From Branchiostoma floridae (Eukaryota; Chordata; Leptocardii; Amphioxiformes; Branchiostomatidae): a DNA stretch of 59,885 nucleotides. The stretch spans positions 4,008,698 to 4,068,582 of the forward strand of contig NC_049987.1 of NCBI RefSeq assembly GCF_000003815.2. The letters are read 5' to 3'. Of the stretch, positions 35,001 to 41,741 are shown in pieces; within the stretch, counting starts at the first letter, position 1; each line of letters opens with the position of its first letter. Under the pieces are notes generated by a model, which worked only from the letters and a program-made list of their open reading frames with translations, was not told the origin of the DNA and made no database searches. The translations under genes and the position numbers were made by a program.

Positions 35001-38000
35001 AAATCCTTAGTACGTCCTCTCGTCGAGTACGGGGCCCCCATTTGGTCACCTGGGAGTTGGAAACTAGTAGACACCATAGAAAACATACAAAGACGTGCAA
35101 CTAAGAGAGTCCCAGGACTGAGGGATCTCACATACGAGCAAAGGCTTAGAACCCTTAAACTCCCTACCCTACTGTACAGGAGACTCAGAGGCGACCTCAT
35201 CAACACTTACAAATATACACACGGATTACATGACACCGAGCCATGCATACCAGAAATCAAGAAGGATGGGAGAACGAGAGGGCACAGCCTACGTTTATCA
35301 AGGCCAATATCAAACACCAACAAAAGACACGACTTTTTTAGCAACAGAGTAGTGCCGTGGTGGAATGCACTTCCCGAAGAAGTAGTTACAGCACCAACTG
35401 TCAACAGTTTCAAATCGAGGCTAGACAGAGCCATGGAAAACCATCCCATCATGTTCAACTACAGAGCGCTGGACAAACCCCATAAACCAACAATGACTGT
35501 ATGCTGAAACGAAAGAGCGGTTCAAACTGGAGCACGTCTCCTACCCAACCGAAAGTACTCTACTCTACTCTACTCTACTCAGAATACAACGGCTAAAAAG
35601 AAGAAAACTTTAAAAGGCGACTGGCACGCTCAAAAATTTAGGGGATTTTCTTCTTGACATTTTCCTCCATGTGTGATTTTTTCATACCATATGTACAATC
35701 TTTAAAATGATGATAACCAAACTAATGCTAAACCTTTAACTTTAAGTATGAGAATTCACTTGCTGAGCTTGAGATTGCTAGTTGGGTCTTGGACCTGTGG
35801 CAACCTGAAATGTTCAAAGACAACCTAGCTTTTGAGTGAGGTTGCCCACTTGGTAACCTAATGATGAAAAGAAGGATTTGGAACCTTGTCTGCTGATGTG
35901 TAAAAGTATTTTTCAATGATTGTTAGGATTGTGTTACCAAGGTATTGCTCACTCTATTAAACTTCAATGATAGGCATTAGCTCTTTTGTGTCTCACTTCA
36001 ATGTAGTCAGTGCTCAAGAATGTGTGTAATGACGGTCAATGAAAAATTACTGAAATTCTTTTCTTCAAGCTATGGAAACCTTTTTTTTTACTGTTTCGAG
36101 GTTTTTGATGTGACTAGTCATGATGTACTTGGTACCGAATATAGGATTGCTTATTAGTATAATTTATGTGGGAGGAAAATGTAAGTTGTTGACATGATTT
36201 GTAGGAGTGAGATTTACATGTTGCTATTGGGCGGACATCAGTGTTAGAGCTGTCCATATGAAAGCATGTTAAAACACAACTCTGACGTCAGCCCTACTGA
36301 GTACAATTTGTCAGAAACGACAGGTGGTACTCAAGCACCCTCTAGTAATCCATGACAGTACTGCAGCCTCAAACAAAGGGAAGACATACAGTACTAGTGT
36401 ATACTTCTTTTGTAACTAAATTGACCGGAATGTGTGGGCGACCAAAAGGTGTCTGGAAATGCGTGGGCGACCAACAGGTCTCAAAATTCAAAGACGACAA
36501 TCGTAAAGCAGGTTTCCCTTATTGCTTACCTGTAACAATATCATCAAACTGAATAGTATAGCGACTCACCTGTGGTGTAGTGTTTAGTGGCCTCCAGTTG
36601 GTGAGTTTGTGCAAACTTCTCAGCCAAGAGGAAGACTGGTCGCTGGATCAGGATGTACTTGTTGTTTCCCACGTCCAACTTTTTGTGGACGTACGTAAAC
36701 GTGCCCAGCCCGGCTATGTGGACCCCCTGAGTGGAAAATATGGATAGCAAATATTAATTACTGCAGATTGGTTGGAAATGAAATCATGATTTTTCATCAT
36801 TTTACAGGGAAATACTGCATCAGGAAATCTTTTACAAACCTCAGAAGTCATTTGTATCTTACAAGTAAACTTTGCCATTCTTTGGCACACAATTTCAGTA
36901 AACTTAAGTTTGTTATTGTTGTTCACCTTGTACAGTAGGGCCTAGTGGCACATATATAAGTTCATCAGATTCCCTTGCTGTTTCTGTTGCAAGGTACAGA
37001 AAAATTTTTACAGGGAGGGGTTGCTAGCCTTTAACATGCTTATTACTATTAGGAACCTTCTGGAACAAGGGATCCCCATTTTACACCCCTTGGCTTCAGG
37101 GCTCGAAATTCATTTTTTGGATTAGGTGCACTGGTGCACCCAGCTTAAAAAATTGGGTGCACCAAAAGAAATTTGGGTGCACCACTTAAATTTAAGTAAT
37201 AATCTAATGATAAAACTTAGTTACAAGCTATCAAATTCTTAAACAAGTACCATAACAGACATTTTTATCATCTTTCGAGAATATGACGTGTACTAGTATA
37301 CTTTGATATCTTTACATACATAAACATAAGAAATATTTGGGTGCACCCTGTGCACCCACAGAAAATAATTGGGTGCACAGCTCCAATTTTGGGTGCACCT
37401 GGGTACACATGCACCCAGTATTTCGAGCCCTGCCCTTCCAAACCCAGATGAGTGCAGCACAACCGAGAAGCCCTTCCAACTCCTGGACTTGAACAGGGTG
37501 TCCAACTAATTAGAATCTAGGAGCACAATTGTGAGGTTATTACCAGTTGGGCCACGGGGACATATATATACATCCCATTGTTATAGCACCTAGACAGGAC
37601 AACCATTTGGAAATACCTGACTTTATAAGCTAAACAGTTTCAATTGACCTTGCTGATATTGTAGCAACACTGGGTAAATGTCTGGAACTACACAAACAAA
37701 CAGTATTCTTTAGACTAGAACAAAAAAAATTAAAAAATTAATATGGATTGAAGACATTTTTTGAGGTCATTAATCTAAAATACATGCTTTAAATCTACAT
37801 GAAATTAGATATCACAAGAATTATTGCATTTAAAGTTTTCTTGAATGTCTAAACCTTACTTTTAGGTTCAATGTTGCACTTTCTGTTTATACCACAACAT
37901 TGAAATACAGGTATTGTTTTGAGTTCTCAAAGCCCTTGGACTTCCCACGCCAATTCCTTTGTTGACAGCTAAACTCGCAACTTGCAATCGATACTACAAA

Positions 38001-40183
38001 CACACTTGCCAACGATAGCGCTAAGACTTGGTGTTTGCTTGTAACTTAAGTAAGTCTGGAGGACTCTTGAAGACGTGGATTGAAATACGACCCTTCGACA
38101 CATGTCGCACTGCCGGTTACTGACGCCTATTTTTGTAGCAACTTCAAACAAAGGAGGACCGTTGTTGTGTGAACAACTTTTTACGAGCAGCGGACTATGA
38201 CCACAGACCTTTTACGGAATGTCTTGTTGGCAGGGTTCGAAATACACATACGTAACTTGCAATTTGCACATAATTTTTGAGATTTGCATGTAAAATTATT
38301 CTGAACTTGCAATCTTGCATGTTGAAAATACCTGGCCTATTGGAAAAATAATGAGGAATTAGACCCCCTACTCTTAGAAAAAAAAGAAAAATTGACATGT
38401 GTCTTTATCCTTTCTTGTTTTTGCCAGTAACTTTCTCCGGTAGCTTTACTAAATGTAATAAAAATTCACCGATTCAAGCTAGCGATACTCGTCGCCATCG
38501 CCGCCTAGTTTGTATTTTGCATGTAAATTTCTCAAATTGCATGTAAAATTTTTGCCAACTTGCAATTTTGCAGGTAGCAAAAAAAAAAAAAGGATTTCGA
38601 TCCCTGGTTGAGATATTGGATTATGGTTGTCCTGGGATGGGAATTTGCATGTTGGGACAGATAATACTTTCACTGCCTGTCTAAAAATTGAAGTTATGAA
38701 GTGAAGCATTTCTTTTCAGTAATAAAACACTTCTTCTCGCCCCTCCTTAACTGTTAAATTAGATAATATCTTCTTTTTAAATTTAAATGATACTAAAACT
38801 TTGGGAAGAGAATAATAACACACTAAAACTTAAAAAAAGCAAAACTCTGAATGCATTTAAAATCATTGGTGAGTTGATTGAATTTGAGGTAGAGAGAAAA
38901 AATGGGGAGTTTGCAATGGATTTGAGTCAGTACAACTCAACAACAGTACTGACTAAATTCACATATACTGCTACAATAATAAGTACAGCAATGGCAACAC
39001 ATGTGCCTTTACGGGCGGCCAGTGAGAAACCAACTGCTACTAGTTGCGACTTGGCAATTATGGTGCTATGTACAGTACTGACAAAAGTTGGCGGTATGAT
39101 CAAATGTCACTGAATAAATGAATGAATGAACTAAGCATTTGACTTGAGATTCAGTGTTAGAAGATTGCCCATGCACACATTTGCGCATCTTTACTGTACA
39201 ATGTTTTGTAATTTTTGCCTTCAACATATTATGATTATAAGTGTACAATGTAAAGGACATACGAATAAAAATGCAAACTTAAAAAGCGTTTTCGAGTTTG
39301 GATTGAAGACATCACCATGAAAACTACAAACATGAACCCAGCCTGAATTTACATGTATTTACGGTAAGAAGGGGGCTACCATTTTTCCGAACATTCTAAC
39401 TCAGTCCTGAGCTGTTTTCTGTATTACTAGCAGGTTGTTCAAATGATTAATAAATTTCACCTTGACAATGAGGATAACACATTCAACAGGTGCTTAGTGA
39501 ATAATCCAAAACAACCTTAACAAAACTTTCAAACAACAGCTTAAGAAGACTATAAAGCAATCAAACCAATGTTAGGAAAACATACCAATATGTACATCCT
39601 AGTATGTCAAAACAATTTTAATTGAAAAAATCCTTTGTAAAAGAGTATTTTCAAAACAACTTTTACAAAACAAATTCCGAAGTTGTGACAATGTAAACTT
39701 TTGAAATCAACGCAAAAATGCGAAATTTGAATCAGGAAATGATGTGATTTTTGTCACAGGTGATACATATATTTCAATGATTCCAATTTTCATTTTGAAA
39801 TTGTAGGTGGGAATGGTCAAAACTATCATATTTTGTAACAAATATACGCGATAAAAATTTTCCAAAATGGCGGATAGGTAGAGTACTTAAGGGACTCAAA
39901 TAAAACCCTAATCATAAGAAAATCTTACCTTTTGCATAGACATTTGCTTCTCCACAAAGCTTGAAACATTGTCCCAAACACTGACAACATCTGTAACAAA
40001 CATAAAGAGGGTTGCCAAATTAGAAACTCTTCTGGAACTTCCAAAAAAAATCACAACAGATTCGAGACTGTAACAATTTCACCACACGTCTCGTGCATAC
40101 GTACCTTCGTCTGTTAGCGTCGGAATTGTAGAGAATTTGTTCCTTTTTGCGTCTGAAACCAGTCCTTGCATCACCTCAGTCAT
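14092..40183 (-). CDS. CCDC81: CCDC81, HU-domain coiled-coil centriolar/ciliary protein (14 exons)
   Basis: Exons in transcript order: 40183-40105, 39990-39929, 36726-36570, 32402-32146, 31934-31852, 31333-31167, 26724-26617, 24747-24609, 23650-23359, 22337-22230, 20126-19957, 19387-19309, 17915-17689, 14356-14092. All phases agree, giving 730 aa (human CCDC81 is about 650). Residues ~18-100 are the first HU-like domain (GVHIAGLGTFTYVHKKLDVG, then NNKYILIQRPVF); ~105-185 the second (EFTFNGIGKLQIRD). An acidic linker and Pro-rich segment follow, then a CYLCYQ motif with charged coiled coils, AAFNLG, RPLTPPRLFKQEE, KPIFGLNDMTNEKLAEQRRR and the terminal block CKQCQRRPANCGESN...ESRYIPGSRLMV. Vertebrate CCDC81 is a centriolar-satellite/ciliary protein. 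Least certain are the 5' edge of exon 7 (acceptor ...GGAGAG at 26725) and the upstream untranslated exon. The acceptor before residue A-S-R at 24748 is ordinary. Confidence 0.9.
14498..17213. repeat. 2.7-kb minisatellite of 37-bp units in the last CCDC81 intron
   Basis: About 70 tandem units of GTACAGAAAGCATTCAGGGA + CAGGGACAGTGTTGTTA. Two kinds of unit alternate in blocks: most have GTAC and CAGGGACAGGGACAG; a minority have GTGC and CAGCACCAGGGACAG or CAGCTTCAGGGACAG, some with ACATTG instead of ACAGTG. The arrays are nearly perfect, suggesting recent expansion. It is not coding and not a CRISPR array, as there are no unique spacers. Confidence 0.97.
18476..18706 (-). CDS. CCDC81: Candidate cassette exon of CCDC81 (77 codons, acidic)
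   Basis: After a CTGTCCTTCAG acceptor the minus strand reads IRDMASLVPEIPIRNVSFRR, then an Asp/Glu/Lys-rich run (REDQEDKEED, KKEDEEDKLVKR). A donor AAAAGG|GTAGGA at 18475 would make the exon exactly 231 nt, phase 0 at both ends, so it can be included between exons 12 and 13 without a frame change. Vertebrate CCDC81 as I recall it joins exon 12 directly to the KYKP/RFKP block, so this would be an insertion. If the donor is not used the frame stops at 18427-18425, giving an alternative C-terminus instead. Confidence 0.55.
18720..19113. repeat. 60-bp tandem repeat, about 6.5 copies
   Basis: Units begin GGACAGCCCTATTTTTCCAG and end GCGAAGTAGGTACGTAT; adjacent units differ by only a few bases, the later ones by one inserted T. 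The array starts immediately upstream of the cassette-exon acceptor, so it forms most of that intron's 3' end. Confidence 0.95.
19489..19801. mobile_element. MITE with TAAGGGNACAACC inverted ends
   Basis: TAAGGGCACAACC at the left is mirrored by GGTTGTTCCCTTA at the right, with further inverted similarity in the ACGTGC words. The flanks contain CTTAAGC and GCTTAAG, so the target may have been an A/T-rich palindrome; the duplication is not clear. Intronic in CCDC81, non-coding. Confidence 0.6.
21812..22161 (+). mobile_element. TGCACCCA foldback element, copy A
   Basis: Ends CAGGGCTCGAAAT / ATTTCGAGCCCTG bound 350 bp, flanked by CATGTA on both sides (21806-21811 and 22162-22167). Both arms contain repeated GTGCACCCA words facing each other; the core has TTAAGAATTTGATAACTTGT. 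The same element is at 30705-31061 and, inverted, at 37097-37432. No coding frame. Confidence 0.88.
23050..23285 (-). mobile_element. Partial SINE, family 1
   Basis: Shares ATGTTATGTACAGTATTTAC, AGGTTCAT, AAGGACTGCAACCCTTTCCA and following words with the SINE at 3880-4386, same orientation. The tRNA-like head is degraded. Intronic in CCDC81, just downstream (in transcript sense) of exon 9. Confidence 0.6.
23796..23834. repeat. (GTTT)n microsatellite
   Basis: About eight GTTT units in a CCDC81 intron. Confidence 0.9.
24223..24561. mobile_element. hAT-like MITE (CAGGGCTNTAGCCAG family), copy 1
   Basis: Left end CAGGGCTTTAGCCAGCTCGA, right end ACGCTGGCTAGACCCCTG; both flanks are TTTTGAAC (24215-24222, 24562-24569), a perfect 8-bp duplication. 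The interior repeats TTTTTCCGTCAG and CCGTCAA. Same family as 46993-47354. Intronic in CCDC81. Confidence 0.88.
25314..25327. promoter_or_regulatory. X-box-like RFX motif
   Basis: ATCACCATGGCAAC differs at its first base from the GTNRCCNNRGYAAC consensus bound by RFX factors, which drive ciliary genes. It lies in the same CCDC81 intron as the perfect site at 25431. Confidence 0.4.
25431..25444. promoter_or_regulatory. Perfect palindromic X-box (RFX site)
   Basis: GTTGCCATGGCAAC is a perfect RFX X-box. It lies in the intron between CCDC81 exons 7 and 8. A third similar word, GCTACCATGGTCAC, is at 25667-25680. RFX control would fit the ciliary role of CCDC81, but intronic position makes enhancer or alternative-promoter use a guess. 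Confidence 0.55.
26803..26816 (-). promoter_or_regulatory. X-box-like motif upstream of an internal CCDC81 ATG
   Basis: GTTGCTATGGCAAG (minus strand CTTGCCATAGCAAC) departs from the RFX consensus at one end base. It lies 87-100 bp upstream of the in-frame ATG at 26716-26714, which has a CACC context. Together they look like an internal promoter that could make a C-terminal CCDC81 isoform starting MPQVSEISLN and lacking both HU domains. Confidence 0.4.
29873..30484. repeat. Degenerate ~150-bp satellite interrupted by the assembly gap
   Basis: Unit starts TCAAGTTCAAGC...GGCCCAAAATCAAACCTGA recur near 29875, 30020, 30174 and 30324 (spacing about 145-155 bp). A second shared word, CGTTCCGGAGATACAGCGC, recurs at 29970, 30116 (degraded) and 30268, and AGATACAGCGC resumes immediately after the N run. 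Stop-poor frames here reflect base composition. Confidence 0.75.
30376..30475. other. Assembly gap (100 N)
   Basis: Exactly 100 unknown bases, the usual placeholder for a gap of unknown size. It falls inside a tandem repeat, so the true length is probably larger. Confidence 1.
30705..31061 (+). mobile_element. TGCACCCA foldback element, copy B
   Basis: CAGGGCTCAAAAT...ATTTCGAGCCCTG, 357 bp, with AATAA at both flanks (30700-30704, 31062-31066). Nearly collinear with copy A at 21812, same orientation. It lies about 100 bp from CCDC81 exon 6. Confidence 0.87.
31590..31745 (-). mobile_element. Remnant of a tRNA-derived SINE (family 2)
   Basis: Read on the minus strand it contains TTGTGTCCTTGGGAAAAGCAC, the conserved word found after the tRNA head of the SINE at 32523. 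The head is degraded. Intronic in CCDC81. Confidence 0.45.
32523..33590 (+). mobile_element. tRNA-derived SINE (family 2), split by a later insertion
   Basis: The tRNA-like head has an A box (TAGCACAGCGG, 32536-32546) and B box (GGTTCAAATCC, 32579-32589), then TGCCCTTGGGAAAGGCACTT and GAGTTTCCTCCCTTTA. The body resumes at 33314 with TTTACTCAGGTGAAAATGAG, TAGGACGTTAAATTGAGGTC, and GCACGTTAAAGAACCCCCAC. The two halves are separated by the element at 32653-33313. The 3' limit is approximate. Intronic in CCDC81, close to exon 4. Confidence 0.75.
32653..33313. mobile_element. Inverted-repeat element inserted in a SINE
   Basis: CGGTGCACACC at the left and GGTGTGTGCACCG at the right bound 661 bp, and TTTA flanks both sides (32649-32652, 33314-33317). 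Removing the element and one TTTA rejoins the SINE. No transposase frame was seen; an open plus-strand frame at 33178-33375 runs out of the element into the SINE and is not a gene. Confidence 0.75.
33600..34460. other. CCDC81 intron sequence
   Basis: AT-rich intron DNA between the SINE and the LINE fragment. I see no exon, RNA gene or clear repeat here. Confidence 0.5.
34470..35583 (+). mobile_element. 5'-truncated non-LTR retrotransposon (LINE) with open reverse-transcriptase frame
   Basis: An open frame of about 340 codons to the stop at 35505-35507 carries reverse-transcriptase motifs SGVPQGSVLGPVLFLLFVND and LKLFADDTK (the catalytic F-A-D-D box), then LVRPLVEYGAPIWSPG and the C-terminal NRVVPWWNALPEEVV, typical of CR1/L2/Jockey-type LINEs. 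The endonuclease and the N-terminal part of the RT are missing, as in ordinary 5' truncation. It ends in a (TCTAC)n tail at about 35555-35580. The unbroken frame suggests a recent insertion. It lies in the CCDC81 intron between exons 3 and 4, antisense to the gene. Confidence 0.9.
36960..37566 (-). mobile_element. SINE (family 1-like) split by a TGCACCCA element
   Basis: The minus-strand head TGTCCCCGTGGCCCAACTGG (near 37566) has a tRNA-like A-box region, and CTGTTCAAGTCCAGGAGTTGG a B-box region. The parts on either side of 37097-37432 together match the copy at 51045-51256 (CTGTTTC...GGGGTTGCTAGCC, CCATTTTACA, GCACAACCGAG). Intronic in CCDC81. Confidence 0.6.
37097..37432 (-). mobile_element. 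TGCACCCA foldback element, copy C
   Basis: CAGGGCTCGAAATTC...GTATTTCGAGCCCTG, 336 bp, inverted relative to copies A and B. It interrupts a SINE. A target duplication is not obvious. Confidence 0.85.
37570..39928. other. CCDC81 intron between exons 2 and 3
   Basis: Apart from the element at 38231-38606 I see only AT-rich intron sequence; the open frames here have biased composition and no splice or homology support. Confidence 0.5.
38231..38606. mobile_element. Foldback element with CAGGGNTCGAAAT ends (TTGCAATTTGCA family)
   Basis: CAGGGTTCGAAATACACATA at the left and GGATTTCGATCCCTG at the right bound 376 bp. The arms contain repeated ATTTGCATGTAAAATT and ACTTGCAATTTTGCA words. The ends resemble those of the TGCACCCA family, but the interior is unrelated. 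Intronic in CCDC81. Confidence 0.65.
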
Positions 40184-40697
40184 TTTGGCTGTATTATCCA
40201 GCCCAGTCGGGCCTAGAAAAGAACAAAATTGTCACGTAAAATGGCCCCCTTTTTTCCGCCTCACACGCAATGTTGGTTAGTCATGCATGGGGTGTTGGTA
40301 GGATGGCGGCGTCTATGGTGCTCAGTACACAATGAACTGGTTGCTATGCGCGCCCAGCTGTTGTTATTGACCTTTTGTTACCTGATACAACAAAGCAGCA
40401 CCGGTAGGGGGCGCGGTGCAAAAAGGTCAGGTACCTGGGCGTGACGTCACCAGGTCAACAGGTGGGCTGAATAGGAACGTTCCATTACAAATATTTTACG
40501 GGGGACAATATTATTAAAATACAAAACATATTCAACATAGATCGTACAAGTACATAAGAAATAGTGCTTCAACACGAATAAAAACAATCTATTGTTGACA
40601 TGTGTTGAAACGAATTTACATAATTTGATTATTCAAATAATACTTCTGATCGCATACCTGTACCGCGTTATGGATCGTCGTGATACTCAGTTCTGAA

Positions 40698-40790
40698 CAT
40701 GGCGGCACTTTTGAATGACAATGTGGACTTTGACGTCCTGCAATCGAGGATGATCAAGTTTTGTCAGGAAAACTCACAAATTCAGACATA
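40698..40790 (+). CDS. Short open frame MAALLNDNVDFDVL... (30 aa), doubtful
   Basis: ATG in a GAACATGGCGG context opens 30 codons, ending QENSQIQT before TAG. The composition is protein-like, so it may be the first exon of another transcript or an upstream ORF in the promoter region. No clear splice donor is present before the stop, and the ATGGCGG word may simply be a YY1-type promoter element. Confidence 0.2.
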
Positions 40791-40846
40791 GGAAATCGCA
40801 GGCAGGCGGCAAATTCACGAGGAACTTCCTCCTGTGTTCAGAGGTC

Positions 40847-41138
40847 TCAGACGTGACCCCCTGGACAGACCACGAGGAATTTTCGAAAATGAAAACCAGA
40901 TGTCAAACAGATGTCAGTCGATTTTGGTGAGGTCAGGAGATCGCCGAGGTCCCGGTAAACGTTGAGTACAGAAACAAAGGGTCCTTTTTTCTCTTCCTGC
41001 AAGTTTTGGTCATCCGTACCATCGCCGTCTTCAAAGAAAACACAACAGCTGTCGAATGCCTTACATCCATTTGTGTCAATCCAGGACTCTCCTGACTCCG
41101 GAACTCGGTCGTTGACCTTTGCCACATTTTTGTACAAT
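40847..41138 (-). CDS. Possible terminal exon of an unrecognised minus-strand transcript
   Basis: After an acceptor TTTCATCTACAG the minus strand is open for 96 codons: YKNVAKVNDRVPESGESWID, then an acidic stretch around EDGDGTDDQNLQEE and a TGA stop at 40847-40849. Further upstream, an ATG near 41320 begins MSDTDTDDLRAGRRG. I could not join the two in frame with a good donor. No family is recognised; it could be non-coding promoter sequence of high GC content. Confidence 0.25.
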
Positions 41139-41741
41139 CTGTAGATGAAACGAAGTGAATAAAGTTACACATTTGATGAGTTTCTTTCTATGGCAAAACT
41201 TCTCCGCTAGCGAGTTATTTGGCCAAATTCAAACATTTCTTCAGCAAACAAATGTAAAGCGGTCCTTCTTGAGTCTCCCTCTTCTGCCGGCCCTCAGATC
41301 GTCTGTGTCCGTGTCTGACATACTCGGCTAAACTCGGTCCTGACCATCGGCTCCGCCCGGAATGATACGAACTTGCCGAGAATATCCGAAGAGTAACGAA
41401 CTCTTGGAAAACTTTTCATAAACCGCAGGCAAAAAGAAAAAGTTTATACATATTTATCAACCACATAATAATTGAAATATCACATAAAGCGGTTAAAATA
41501 AATTTACAAAATAAAGATAAAATGTATGTATATGCTAAAATATAAATAATAAAGTCGGTGTTATTTTATTATTTCAATTAATCTCATTCCTCTCTTGCGT
41601 TTGGCAGCCGTTTGGAGGGAAAGATGGAGGGCTCGTGATAACTTTCTGGGAGATGAGAACTTTGTTTTGTTACAAATAGTGGGAAATTTGGCGAGGTTTT
41701 CGCTAATATTTCTCTCAGTTTAATGAAAGAATGTGCAAGAG

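Larger units (their letters stand above)
40184..41741. promoter_or_regulatory. Probable shared promoter region of CCDC81 and the RBCC gene
   Basis: The two genes start head-to-head 1.56 kb apart. The region has CpG-containing stretches unlike its surroundings, ATGGCGG words of the YY1 type (near 40303 and 40698), and a half X-box GTTGCTATG at 40340-40348, about 160 bp upstream of the CCDC81 start. Transcription start sites cannot be fixed from sequence. Confidence 0.4.
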
